Source of the DNA: Apostichopus japonicus
Lineage: Eukaryota > Echinodermata > Holothuroidea > Aspidochirotida > Stichopodidae
Assembly: GCF_037975245.1 (NCBI RefSeq)
Contig: NC_092576.1
Span: forward strand, 38,091,111 to 38,155,110
Reading direction: 5' to 3'
Length of the DNA stretch: 64,000 nt
Shown: positions 36,145-48,655 of the stretch, one piece after another
Layout: every line of letters starts with the position of its first letter
How positions within the stretch are numbered: the first letter of the stretch is position 1
The notes under the pieces: model-generated
What the model was told of the DNA's origin: nothing
Database searches by the model: none
Seen by the model: the letters and a program-made list of their open reading frames with translations, nothing else
Made by a program: the position numbers and the translations under genes

Positions 36145-36711
36145 GTAAGTTCACAGTCAATGGGTCACGTGAGTACGGAACTTGCAGGATATAATATTAC
36201 AAAATATTTCCCTGACCACCTTAGTGTGAGGAAGAATACATAATTAAAAACGTTACCTTTGATCATAAAGCGCTGATCTACCGCATTCAACAATTATATC
36301 AGACTTGCACGTTTTTTATTATACGTACGAGTAATCATAATTCGTCGGAGGTAGTACTTATCACCCAATTAAGTGACTGACTGTAAATTTAGAGTAGTTT
36401 CACAGATCCTCTAAATAAGTGAGCCAGATGAAGGGCGCCCTCATATTACATTTATATAACTTGTTTTCATATTAAACGGTTTGAAAGGATACTTGTGTGA
36501 TGCGACGATTCAATAATCAGAAACATATCCACACAGGGGTACACATATGCCGACTCTTTGAATTAGCTAGAGTCCCAAAAAAGTCAAATTGCATATTTGT
36601 CTTATCCATAGATTGAGTGAAAGTTATAGGTTTCACATTAATTTGTCAAATTGCATCAGAGTAGTTTAGGTTGGAGCATGTACATATATGTGTAAAAGTA
36701 AGTTGGCCTGA

Positions 36712-37965
36712 CGTTTCGATCCTAGCAGGATCTTCTTCAAAGGCTAAATGACAAGTAACAGTAACAAAAGGGACACAAACACGCACAGAATAAGAGGTAA
36801 GGCTAATGATCATGGTGAACACAAATAGATATATGTGAGGGGATTAGTAGACAAGGGCTCGGGAGAAGAAAGAAAGAAACTAACAGGGGAAGAGGAGAGG
36901 TAAGAGATAAACAGTGGATTGAAAAAAGAGATGACTGGGAGGGAATTGAGAAGGAATTGGTAGGGAGTAAACTAGAGAAGGACAAAGACAGAAGGTGTGA
37001 AGAAGAAATGGTGGAATACAGCTATAAGAAGAGGAGTGATGAATGGGGGGGGGGGGTACAAGGGGAGAAGGAGGAGGACAGAAGACATGTTAGTCATGTC
37101 CTTCCTGAATGTTGAGCCCATGAGGTTGAATCGTGCGAAGGCGGTGCATCCAAAGTCTCTTTCTGCCGATTCGTACTAGGTCAGGACGCCAACCTAAGGA
37201 TTCAACCCCCTGTAGTTTGCTGACAGTTTTATTTTATTCTGTGTTCATGTATATAGATGCAAATAAACCCATTCTGATTGATGGCATTAAATCAATAATC
37301 CTACCCTTAACAATATTGTGACTAAGTATTAATCATGATACCATTATATAGCTGGAAAATTGTATGTTGTATTACAATTAATGACACTTGTTGAGCTTTG
37401 TTTACATATATAATGTAGCAGATATACTACTCATATAGTTACTATTCATAATGCTTACTTTCTTGGGTTCGACCCAAAATCCACAAGAGTGCCGTTCTTC
37501 AATTGTTTATGCTCACGAGAAGTTATGATAGGAATTTATACAGCGCAAAATACAAAAGCCTCTAAGGGCTAAAGAAAGAACAATAAAAAAAAAGAGCATT
37601 AACAAGTAAGTGAGTTTTTAAGATAAATTTTAAAGAGTTCAAATTGTCGTTTAGGGCGAATGTTAGCCAGGAGGACAGTCCAGAGAGAAGCAGAGGCGTA
37701 ATAATAAGAACGTTGCCTAAATTATTGTAAGAAAGTATCCCGTGGGGACGGCGAGAAAGGACTGGCTGGATGACCTAATCGTACTGGTCGGTGTGTAAGG
37801 GTGAAACAGTTCTGACAGATAGACGGGAGCGTGTCCGTGTATAATTTTAAAGGTCATCAGAAGAATCTTAAAAGAGATGCGCATAATAAGAGGAAGCCAA
37901 AATCAAACTTTTAAAACAGGTGGCAATTGATGAAAACGAGGGACACAATAGATGAGACGAGTAGG
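36712..37965 (-). mobile_element. LINE 3' part, minus strand (copy 2)
   Basis: Diverged direct duplicate of 9016-10200. The minus strand reads VPRFHQLPPVLK, then WLPLIMRISFKILLMTFKII and SELFHPYTPTSTIRSSSQSF with interspersed stops, followed by a 3' UTR that ends in the palindrome gatcctagcaggatc at 36720. At its 5' side it breaks at about 37965 into the block shared, inverted, with 58290-58372. Confidence 0.75.
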
Positions 37966-37967
37966 GT

Positions 37968-38055
37968 GACGGTGTCACAGTATGTTAGCACCAATCAAAA
38001 TAGATCTTAGAGAAGGTCTGGGGTTTCAGCCAATCGCTGCCAAGCACCCCTAATC
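37968..38055 (+). repeat. Block inversely homologous to 58290-58372
   Basis: ggtgacggtgtcacagtatg... to cagccaatcgctgc... is the reverse complement of the sequence at about 58290-58372. Both copies abut the same LINE family close to the same LINE position. It may be one end of a DNA transposon inserted in that LINE. Confidence 0.6.
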
Positions 38056-38227
38056 AAGATGTCTGCGCCCATAGATGTAAACAAAGTGCAAAGCGTAGAC
38101 GAGAAGAATGGCGACTTCGAGCCCGACTTCAAGCGTGTATAGTTAAGTTGAAGGATCATAGAAATGAAGAAATGGCGAGCGGTCGATTCGGGCGCTTTGG
38201 AATTGATGAAGAAGTCCGAATTTCGAT

Positions 38228-38332
38228 ATAGCCTACCTATTACTAGTAGTAGGCATAGTATAAACTAGTTCTACTACTACTACTAGTAGTAGTATGCTAC
38301 TAGTAGTAATACTATATACTACTATTATAGGC
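38228..38332. repeat. CTA/TAG palindromic microsatellite
   Basis: Runs of tactagtagta and ctactactactac form overlapping inverted repeats over about 100 bp. Confidence 0.85.
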
Positions 38333-41300
38333 GGAACTGCATGTTAGGAATCAATACTTAGTTTTGTACTGGTGAATCCAAGGGGGAGGGGCGTCATGCT
38401 GACCCAGAGGTGATTCACAATATGTCTAATGCCCCATTGTTTGTCCTATGTACACCGTATAACAATGTGCAACGTATTGTCTGCAATTTTGATAAATATA
38501 TTATTACCAAGTACTCACTCCACATGTTATTCAGCACTATAGCCTGGCTATACTGTACGTATTTCATGGACTTTTGTGGATGGAATTGGAAGCCCTTAGT
38601 TTGTAATGACCTTGTAAACTGCAGTGATTGAGATCCTTGTTTGGACAGGGTGTTAAGCTATTTGAATAAAATTGTGACAGGTGATCAGCATGAGATCCAA
38701 GAGAACTTCATATGTCATTTAAAAGCATTGACTATCCAATTTGGCCTTAGTTTCAAAAGATGGTTTACTGACAACACACCCTGGCAGTAGATGTCAATGA
38801 TCGTTAACATGCTGATAAAAAAGGATAGTGCTGGCAGTAGAAGCACAACCAAAAACATTGGAAAGGAAAGTAAAGCTGCACTCAAAGACACATAAAATAT
38901 TTTGCATGGTTCCATGACTGGTCTATGGAAGTTGCCATCATGATAAATAACAGTATGTCCATGATGGATGCCTCCTATGAACGAAGACTCTGGAGCAAAA
39001 TGTTGTTCTTCCATAGTTTAATGGAGTGGCACCTGGTTAATGGAGAGCAAGCACAGTGTATATAAAATACTGGGGTAAGTCTGAGCAACTGGATATTTGA
39101 AAGACTCTCCCATATTGGAATGTAACTTTTAGCTCGAACCAGCTATGCCACTTGATATATTGTGACTCAGCATCTTCACTCTGTCAATCTATCTAGCTGT
39201 TATCCATCTGTTATTCATCTTTCTACAGTACCTTTTTGAAGTAACTACTGAATGGGCTTTGTGAAAACCCCTCATAGCACTGCAACTGTATGACAGCCTT
39301 TGGCTTAGCCATCCTTTACCAACTTTAAACCCTGCAGTCTTGTGTTTGAGGCAAGTGGGATTGCTTGACAAAAGATTGAACTATTAAGTTTATGTAGACA
39401 GCTCAAAATTGGCAAAATACAATTAGCTTCCTATCGTATTAACATGTAATAGATCAAGGTGGTAAGTTTGTTCACCATACATGTATCTGTGCTAGCAGCC
39501 TAGGATGTCATCATTTACAGTTTGTATTTAGGAATTCTATAAAATTATGTCTTTTTCTTTCACCTTGACACATGATGTGGTCGAGTATTTATTTATGAAT
39601 CAAGTAGAGCCTTGTTTACAGGAAACCTGCAGCATATCATACAACATGCCAGTTTCAGGGTTTGCAAATCACTCAATCTTTTTGTATACTGTATATGACC
39701 AGTTTACAGCGGTAACTTATCAGTAGTATTAAAAAAGCTATGTAAATTAAGGGTTAAAATTTCACAACTTTAGTGTGATTCTAATGGATTAGCTGTATTA
39801 CATGTATCTATGGTTGTTTAAGTGCTCTGGAAACTCTTTTTGTGATGGATTTTTGTGAAAGTTGGATGCAATTTCCTCTGCAAGGTCACAATTGCAACCA
39901 CAAGCATTTCTGTGGCAACTTAAAATGTTCATCCTCTCAGTTTAGTTTAGTCACTGGGCTGGTGTTCATCCAATCATCTGTTGGCAAAATTTTCAGACAT
40001 TGTATGAGAAGAAATTCAATAATTTCACCTATGGCAGTGAGCAAAACTTTTGCCAAAAGTGTGCAACACTGGCAAATACTTCACACAAAATACCCGACAT
40101 CACACTCATATTTTCATGCATATTGTGTTGAAAATTTTTATCTTTTCATTCTATTTATGTCAAGAGACATGCTGAAGGGCATAAGAAGCCTCATAGAGAA
40201 AGTTTCATAAGTGCAAGTAGTAGCAGAAAGACATGACAGTAATCACATGGAGACTGATTTGGCTGGACATTCCAACTGAAAATTATAATTTAGTTTTATC
40301 AATTTATATGTCTTTCACCAGCCATGATTGCTAATATTAAAGGAATACTATGCATACCTGAGAAGGCAATGGATTGGGAGGAGGCATATTTCTTGGTCTT
40401 GCAGGTTTATGTGTATGTAGTTGTTTAAAGCTGCAGTATGGTATAATGCAATTAACCTCATATTGTGATAAGTTAAATACTGTCCTTGGATACAGTTAGT
40501 ATTTTACCTTTGCAGGCATTCTAAATATGTTTACTCCTTTAGGTACTGTAAAACTTCATAGGATCAAGCAAATGATCCCAATAACTATAAAAAGCAACTC
40601 AATGTTATTATTGATCACAATTCAAGTCAATTGAGAAAGCACTGTATGCAAGCAGAATAACAATTGGAATGGTTGTTCAATGATGATAAAAAAAGGGGTG
40701 TGGCAGAAAAGGTTTGTAGGTATACAGTATTTGCTCATGTTACTATCATAATTAAACAACGTTAAAATAAATAACAAATTTTAACATTAAAACGCTATAG
40801 AAATATGCCCTTTGCAAATCACAGGTGACATATGTTCTGTTCATTTATTGACAGATCTATTTAGTCTAAAATGGTTCTTTTCACTGTGGAAAGGTATTTG
40901 TTGTGGCATGAAATAGTTATCCTTCAGCAGGGTTCATATAATGTTATTTTCTGAACATTGCAGCAAATGAACCCACCCATTGTATGTTAAACATTCTGTG
41001 GTTTCAGTCAGTCTTGAGAGTCAATTAACATTTCCTTGCTGTCAAGGAAGTATGCAATTACCTCTTTGTTTAATTAACAAGAAATATCATGTTGCATTGT
41101 GCCTGGATCAAACACAAGAGCAAACTTAAATTATGTGCATTTTGTGTATGGCATTTTGTAGTTTTGGTTTCTTGCTGAAAGCTTTGTAGTCAGGTCGGTG
41201 TGTCTGTGTGTATATGTGTATGTGTGTGACACTTAAGTTTGTATACACGATAACTCAACAAGGGCTATGATTGATCAGTGCTATATTTGGTGGGTGGGTG

Positions 41301-42772
41301 GTCCATAACTAGTTGACAAAAATATTGATTTTGGTGCTCATATCATGAATATTAATGAGGTCACAGGGTTAAACCTACAGTAGACAACCATAAGTCACAG
41401 TTTCATCGAAGGTGAGTGTGTTATTGATAGGTAGCTTACACATGGCGATGTGTGTTATAATGGATAACGTGTGTATTTATGAGGAGGTGTGGCTTTGTAA
41501 GGCAATTATTGATCTTGCTTCATCATTAAATACTTGGAGTGTTCCCTGTTACTCAATGAGCAGCAGCAGGAACCATGAAATGTTTTCATTCTGGTTGACA
41601 GTACCTTGCTATGCCAAACGTATCTTGGAAATACCATAGCTGGTTGTGTTTCATATGTAAATAAGTATGTGCTTATTTCTACTTACGATCTAGTTGCTGG
41701 GAAAAGCAGCGATTTGTTTTGTTATTCTAGTGACATCTGGTGACATTGCAACAAGAGGACTGTACTTGGTGATTTCAATAAACTCAAGTCGCAATTGATA
41801 ATGGTATTTTATTGTTTATTTCATTAACTATTATTGACAGATGAATGAAAATCCCCATTCCTGACATTGTTATTATTACGGAAGGGACAGAAATCTTGTC
41901 ATGGTGCTCTCGAGCAAAAAATAATTTAAAATTATTAGATGAACCCAATTGCCTGTGATGCTATAACATCATTTGATGTTGTAACAACTATGTCACAAAG
42001 CTATTGCATTCTTTGGACACGGTCACTAGCAGACCATAATGCTGTCACATTGAATATTCAGATAAGGTGACAAACAATTCAGTCTGCTACAATTCGAACT
42101 GCAGTGTTAAATTGGATTAAAGGGATTGATGCCACGGCATGAAACAAGGAAAGTCGAAGACTATGTGTTATGAAGAAGAAGTTGTACTTTACTTTTTTTG
42201 TGAAGGTAAAGAAAACGTACATATTGATCATTTTGGGTGTGTCTCCCCCCCCCCCCCCACCATGACTATCTCTCTAGGGAGGCTGATTTATGTATAACAT
42301 TTCCACTCTGCTCCCTCCCCCATATACCCAAGTGTTTTTGTAGGGAAATCTCGGAAAGTTGCACCTATAACAGCACTCCTAATGCTAAACAACAGCCCGA
42401 TCATTTAAGTTTGGAAAAGGCAATGGTCAGGCAAAACTCTTCTTCGCACCAACATCATGCAGTATACTACTGCCAAGGGGAGTGGGGGGGGGGGGGGCTC
42501 AATAACCTCTCATAGGTTGGTCTGATAGGATGAAACATCTCAACACGTTAAGGCTTCGAGCTTTGAAAAATGACAGGTTATGTATTTTACATTAATGCAA
42601 ACAAAGATGTATACATGGCTCTGAATGTAAGTAGAACATAAATAAACTCTAAATGTAAGCCAACAAGAGCGCCCTCTATTAATATAAGTGTTCTTTGGCC
42701 ACATTCGCTTGCCATTTTAACTACGAGACATTTTAAATCGGAAAAAGACTATAAACAATAGTGAGTCCCATC
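38333..42772. other. Non-coding stretch, less AT-rich, no recognised gene
   Basis: Only short ORFs without domains are present (the longest is 122 codons, 39842-40210). Base composition is somewhat richer in CA/TG than the left half. AATAAA occurs near 41779, before a conspicuous composition change, but no gene end can be supported. Poly-C and poly-G tracts at about 42244 and 42486 may be remnants of G-run-containing transposon ends. Confidence 0.4.
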
Positions 42773-43043
42773 CAAGGGCGGCGGAACCGGGGGGGGGGGG
42801 GCACGTGCCTCCCCCCCCCACTTTTCCTCAGGTTAAAAATGTGCCCTTTTTCTACATAAAAATTGAGGTGTCTCAAGTTAGCAAGAGGCCAGGGAACCAG
42901 AATGAACACTCGGGAAGTCCGTTTCCGGCCATCTGAGGGGTTTGTAAAACCAACAATTTTCTTTTACGCTCCGCGCCAACTGATGGTGGCGCTCCGCTCA
43001 GATAGTCGTGCATACAACTTTGCAAATCCTGGCTACGCCCCTG
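42773..43043. mobile_element. hAT-like miniature element with G/C tracts
   Basis: The left end caagggcggcggaacc plus a G-run, and the right end whose reverse complement is caggggcgtagccagg, form imperfect TIRs of the CAGGGGCG type common in non-autonomous hAT elements. It contains one copy of the dispersed module (42911-43006). No TSD is recognised. Confidence 0.5.
42911..43006 (+). repeat. Dispersed about 95-bp module, copy 1 of 5
   Basis: Starts gggaagtccgtttccggcc and ends ggcgctccgctcagatagt. Four other copies lie at 43838, 45071, 52743 and 52906, all on the + strand. The conserved core is acgctacgcgccaaccaatg followed by gtggcgctccgcttagatag. Confidence 0.85.
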
Positions 43044-43837
43044 ACTTTTAATGAATCTCTGTGGGTCAAACTCAAAGCTATTTCGAATGGAAAAAAATTG
43101 TTAAGATATTAACAAGAAATAAACTCTAATTCGGAAGATTCCTACATTAGCAACTAGCATGATTTCACCTCATTTTGTCTCAAAAGAAAACTTGTTCTTT
43201 GTTTCCCAATTTGCGCATTGGATATTGCAGTGTTAGTATGCATATTTTCCTTTAGGGCGGGGGGGGGGTGGCGTTGATGGAGTGATGTGTATACACAAAT
43301 AAGATAATACAATAAGAGTTATAAAAGGTACTAAATATAAGGCTGCATCAGTCCAATCGAATTTCTGCAAAGTGCCCTTTGATGTCGGTGCCCCCCCCCC
43401 CCAGATTAAAAGTGCTTCCGCCGCCCGTGACCTGGACATACCCAACATGAATGTATATAAGAAACATTTTCTTTTTCATGGATGGTGGGGGGGGGGCGGG
43501 AGTGCCTACAAGCCTAAAAGTACAGGTTTATCATATTCTTTGTTACATTTTATAATTTTTGTGAGACAAATTGCAGTCTCACCCGACACAACGACATTAT
43601 CCCGCCTACGTTTCGTTGAACAATGTATGTTTTTCTGGAGGTAGCTGAGTACTGTGTTAAAATAATAAATAAGGTAACTAAATAGGAGCTTAAAAAATAT
43701 ACTGTCCCATTTTTTCCCTTCAAAATGATGTTACCATTTTTTCTTCTTCTAATTTACCAAATTTTTGGGGAAGTGTAAATTTCTAAAACGTGAGATTATA
43801 AAATAAAGAATGTTTAGGATGCAACTTGCAAGGCCTC

Positions 43838-43932
43838 AGAAGTGCCGTTTCCGGCAATCTGAGAGGCATTGTTTGCCAAAATTTTTCTTGTACGCTACGC
43901 GCCAACCGATGGTGGCGCTCCGCTTAGATAGT
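43838..43932 (+). repeat. Dispersed about 95-bp module, copy 2 of 5
   Basis: agaagtgccgtttccggcaa ... gcgctccgcttagatagtgt. It lies between a poly-C element and the left end of the outer hAT-like element. Confidence 0.85.
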
Positions 43933-44065
43933 GTCACGGGAACTTTCGGGCACAAAAAGTTCTGCCCCCCCAAACTGAAATGATCCCGTACGCCTATGTT
44001 GTAGGTTTCACAGTTTGGGCTGTATTGACCTTCACCAAAACAATAGGGTTCTTTAATTGATATGG

Positions 44066-44073
44066 ATCATCGA
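44066..44073. repeat. Target-site duplication, left (ATCATCGA)
   Basis: Identical 8-bp copy at 53084-53091, flanking the perfect 12-bp TIRs of the outer hAT-like element. Confidence 0.85.
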
Positions 44074-45070
44074 CAGTGGCGGAGAAACAGGGGGGGTTGG
44101 GGGGGGGTTTTAACCCCCCACTTTTTGAAGAGGGGGGTTGGCCCACACAATCAACCCCCCTAGTTTTTGCCAGTAATGTTCTGTTATAGCCTCCATGTTA
44201 TGTGCTCAAAATGGCATAATAAATTAAATTATTAAATTTGAAATTGTTAAAGTCATTTCAGCCTTTTACCTGGTAGGCTACATCAACAATTAACGACCAA
44301 ACACCGAGTTAGAATTGACCCACACATTATTTCTAGTCCCTTTCCCCCACCTTGCGAATTGGAACTTGTAGCTCATAGCGCTAACTTCACCCCACAACAG
44401 ACATACACAAAATAACGTTTTGTTGCTGTTGAGTAGCTTTGGAACTGTATACACTTGCCAACTTCAACGAGGTGAAGGAAGGAAAAGAAAAAGAAGGAAG
44501 AGAGAAAAGGAGAAAAGGATGGAGTAGAAAATACGGCAAGAAAACGGGAAGAGAAAGAGGAACAGTGACAAAATTATTCGAATTTGTAAAGCAAACAGCA
44601 GATATTACATCATATCAGTGAGCATGAAAATGGCGTTCCACGATAAACAGCCTCCAAACCATGGGCGCAGATCCTGGTGAGGACAGCGGGACGCGTCCCC
44701 ACCAACTTTTTCAGTAGTGGGGACATGATATACCGTGTCCCCACCAATTTGTCTTGACCAATAGCTGCAGTTCAAGTTCCCCTGTATTGAACTTTGGTGC
44801 AGTTTGATCCAGCATTGTGCAAATGACATGCAGCAGTTCTCTTTTTATTGTATTTTATCCACAGTTGTTAAATATAGGACGGAAATCGCATTTGCGGCAG
44901 TCTATATTTGTTTTCTGGGAGAGGACCCCAGACCCATCGTATAACAAAAGTCTACTTGGATTATTTGTCCCCTGATTTTCTTTCTGCAGACGCCCATGTA
45001 TTTCTCCAATCTAAATTTCTAAGCCATGAGATCTAAAACTTAAGGAGGTTTAGGAGCATCATTAGGTCTG

Positions 45071-45162
45071 GGAAGTGTTATTTCCGGCGATCTGGGAGGT
45101 ATATTTGCCCAAAAAAATCTTACGCTACGCGCGAACCAATGGTCGCGCTCCGCTTAGATAGT
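45071..45162 (+). repeat. Dispersed about 95-bp module, copy 3 of 5
   Basis: ggaagtgttatttccggcga ... cgcgctccgcttagatagt. The Harbinger left end follows it directly. Confidence 0.8.
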
Positions 45163-45164
45163 AA

Positions 45165-47620
45165 GGAGCTTTAGATTGCACGACGCGGAGTAGTGCAACG
45201 GGGAAGTTAACTGACAGTGTACGTCTTCGTTACGACCCCTTCGATTTGGAAGATTATAACGATGATGAATGCAACGCATACTTCAGGTTAGTGACGCAAC
45301 TTAGGCTATGCATTAACGTTTAGTATTATATAGACTTAGGAATAGACCTAATTTCCGATGATTAAGTTGCACATAGGCATAGACTAACTCCATATATACT
45401 GTTATGGAGGTTTATAAAACATACCGTAATATTAATAAACCCAGTCTTGTTTAAAGACAGGCTGGATTACCTCCTAATCGACACACAGATGTACCCTAGG
45501 CCTACAAATAAAAATATAGGCTAATGGGCATACATTAGACTTCGAACGTGACATCAGATTCACTGACTGTGACTGCAGTTGCTGGGGGCTTCTCAGCAGT
45601 CAGTCCTACACCAGGCCAGCAATACGACAGTTGTTTTAAGCCTTGTGCCGCCGGAATCACTGCGCACTGCAGGGTTAGGAACCATTTTGTAATGACGCAG
45701 TGTGCTTTACACTGTGGGTATGGATGCGTGCAATGTTTTCCTATTGGTTACTGGAACAGAAAGCGTAAATTGTAATATCAAAATTGAGATTCTGACAGGT
45801 CCCACTTGTGCAACCTTCAGGGGTTTTTCTTGTAATAAAAATCTCAATTCGAACTTTTATCTGATGTGGTAACCACTTCTGTGAAAAACACTAGATCATT
45901 TTATTTCCATGATTCTAATTAAGTGCAAAGCCTGCCATGTTTTTAAATAATACACCCCTTACGTCAGGAAAAAAAGGGTTGATATTGAAATATTGCTTAA
46001 CTTTATTCATCTTTGCTTTTTAGGTTCAAGAAAGATGATCTCTATAGATTGAAAGATGCACTACAAATCCCGGAGAGAATCAAATGTACAAATGGATACC
46101 GTGTCCAAGGATTGGAGGCCATATGCATTTTGCTATCACGATTTGCATATCCATGTAGGTAAATATTTTCAACTTATGCCTTACCAAAGACTTTAAAATA
46201 GAACTTGCTGCCGTCTCGTTTTTTGCCAAGCATATGAGACAGGAATAGGATGCCATGGGACGGCATCTTAAACCGTCAACACTATACATTCAACTTATGT
46301 GTAGGCCTATGCTGAAGTTTCGTCATCACTGTTGTACTTTACCCATTGATGTATGCATGGTTTTCCTTTAATATATAAATTTAAATGTAGGACCACCATT
46401 AGGCATTAAAAAACTAGAGCACCAATGGTGCAGTAGCTCATACCTTTTAGGGCACCCCAAAAATTAAGGACAAAAATATATTAGGGCCCAAACATTTTAA
46501 GGGCACCAATTTTTTATGGGCCACAAAAAATGTTTAGGACCCACAATTTTTTTTAGCCCACTTGACCTTTTTTATCAAAAAAACTGTTCTGCAATTGTTG
46601 ATGGGTTGTAGGGTTTGCTTGTGACCACTTTTGATATTGATAGTGACAGATGACACATCACTACAAAAGCTCATACTAGAATGCTGGTGTGAGCTATAAA
46701 TTAGTTGCCAGGTCTGTCATATGAAGAAATTGTGAAAAAAAATTGTATGGAATCACAAGGGACATGTGTGTTTTTTTCTTTGCTGTATTGGTGTCCTAAG
46801 ATTCCACCTTTCTCATTTGTAGTGACCCGCAATTTCTTTAGTATTTTATCTCTTCTCTGGCAGGTATGGGGATATGGTGAAGACTTTTGCCAGAGATGTA
46901 CCACAGCTCTGCACAATTTCCACACACATGATTAACTTTGTGTACAGCGAACATTCATATCTTGTGGAAACTTTGAACAGGTTCTGGCTCTCCTCAGAAC
47001 ATCTTATGAGATATGCATCAGCCATTCATGCCAAAGGAGCCGCACTGAAAAACTGTTGGGGGTTTGTAGATGGTACAGTCCGTCCAATTTGCAGACCGAA
47101 AGAGTACCAGAGGTTATGTTACAATGGTCACAAGAGGGTACATGCATTGAAGTACCAATCTGTTACAGCTGCCAATGGTCTAGTTGCCAATCTTTTTGGG
47201 CCTATAGAGGGAAGGCGACATGATTGTTTCCTCTTGCGAGAGTCTGGCCTCTTGACTGAATTGGAACATAGGTCATATGATACACTGGGGAATACTTTAT
47301 GTATTTATGGTGACCCTGCATATCCATTGAGGGCCCACTTACAAGGCCCCTTCAAAGGTAACCTAACAAATGACCAAAAGCTGTACAACCATTCAATGAG
47401 TAGTGTGAGAGTTTCAGTCGAGTGGGTATTTGGGGACATGATTAATTTCTTCAAATCAACAGATTTCAAAAAGAATCAAAAAGTGGGACTTTCAGCCTGT
47501 GGTAAAATGTACATAGTTTCAGGCATACTTACCAATGCACATACTTGCTTATATGGTAACTCAACATCAACATTTTTTGAATTGGAGCCACCCACATTAG
47601 AGCAATATTTTCAAAGGTAA
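45165..47620 (+). CDS. Harbinger DDE transposase (3 exons)
   Basis: Exons 45165?-45286, 46024-46158 and 46864-47620 join in frame at GTTAGT/tttttag and GTAAAT/ctggcag sites. Exon 1 gives RYDPFDLEDYNDDECNAYFR. Exon 2 gives FKKDDLYRLKDALQIPERIK and GLEAICILLSRFAYPCR, the helix-turn-helix region usual for PIF/Harbinger transposases. Exon 3 carries the DDE_Tnp_4-type core: D in GFVDGT, D in YGDPAYP (about 80 residues on) and E in SVEWVFG (about 35 further). It is open for about 337 codons without an internal stop. No in-frame ATG exists in exon 1 back to the TIR; ACG codons at 45180, 45183 and 45198 may be decayed starts, or a non-AUG or upstream-spliced start is used. The protein cuts and pastes the element with its Myb-like partner. 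Confidence 0.88.
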
Positions 47621-48655
47621 TTTGGGGTCGGCTTAGACCAGCAAAATATAATTGTTAATTATGGTCTAATATGTCTGTTACATTTGAAATGCAGGGTTAC
47701 CCAGTCTTATTTGTTTGTAAAAATACAAAGTATATCAAATTTAGTTTCACTTAAATATAATTTTTCCAGTTAAATATAATGTACAATATATATATATATA
47801 TTTATGTGTTTAATATAATAACAAATTATAAAGAAATTCATAAGATAAGGGCCATAAACCAAGTGATTCTGAAATAATCTTGAGATTACATTGGACAGTT
47901 GGTATGGTCTTTGGTGACTCCATATTGGACTGTCTTTATGTCCTCTGGTACCCTCTTAAAACTAGAGCCCAACTTAGAGGAATATTGGTTTCTTGCTTAG
48001 AGGAATTTAAATTTAAATGATGCATTTGGGCTTGGATCAAATGACCATGACATGTTTTGTTTGAAAACATTTCCCTACCCAATTCACAACTTGTCTCAAA
48101 ATATGACCCGTTTCCAACCTTTGGTGAATATAATGATTCAAAATACTAGTTTTTAACCACTAATTGATCTTTGGTGACATTGGATCACATGACCGTTTTG
48201 CTCGAAAACATTTCCCTACCCCATTCACAAATAACAGTCAAACATATAGTAGGATATCCATTTTGATTGAGAGAAGTGTATCATAGCACTGAAACACAGA
48301 CAATCACTTTAAAATGTATTTTTGAATAATCAAACATTAATAAATCTCAGAAAAATGGGAAAATGCTGCATTTTGTATATTTCTTGATTGTCTTTCATTT
48401 TATTTTTAATTTACATGCATGTTTATGGTGCTTTAATTACAGATATATGACATGAGCTCAAGTTGCTTCAAAAATTGACATTTTGTGAAATTTAGGTATT
48501 TTCTGTTGAAAACACAATAAGTCAACCATGCAAAGTTCATACTTGGTATAATGAGTATATGATCCCTATTGTTTTGGGAGAGGTCATCTGAGTTAAACTA
48601 TTTATGAGCAATTTTGTACAAACTTGTTTTGGGGACATTGGTAGGAGGTGGGAAC
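47621..48655. other. Spacer between the convergent Harbinger genes
   Basis: Contains a short (TA)n near 47790 and no ORF with a domain. It presumably holds the 3' UTRs and poly(A) signals of both genes. Confidence 0.5.

Noticed and set aside
38715-39014. 99-codon minus-strand ORF with a hydrophobic stretch
   Set aside because: A single hydrophobic segment in AT-rich DNA is expected by chance; no start context or partner exon was found.
39842-40210. 122-codon plus-strand ORF in the 38-42 kb region
   Set aside because: No domain, splice context or repeat of the sequence supports it; composition is like the surrounding non-coding DNA.
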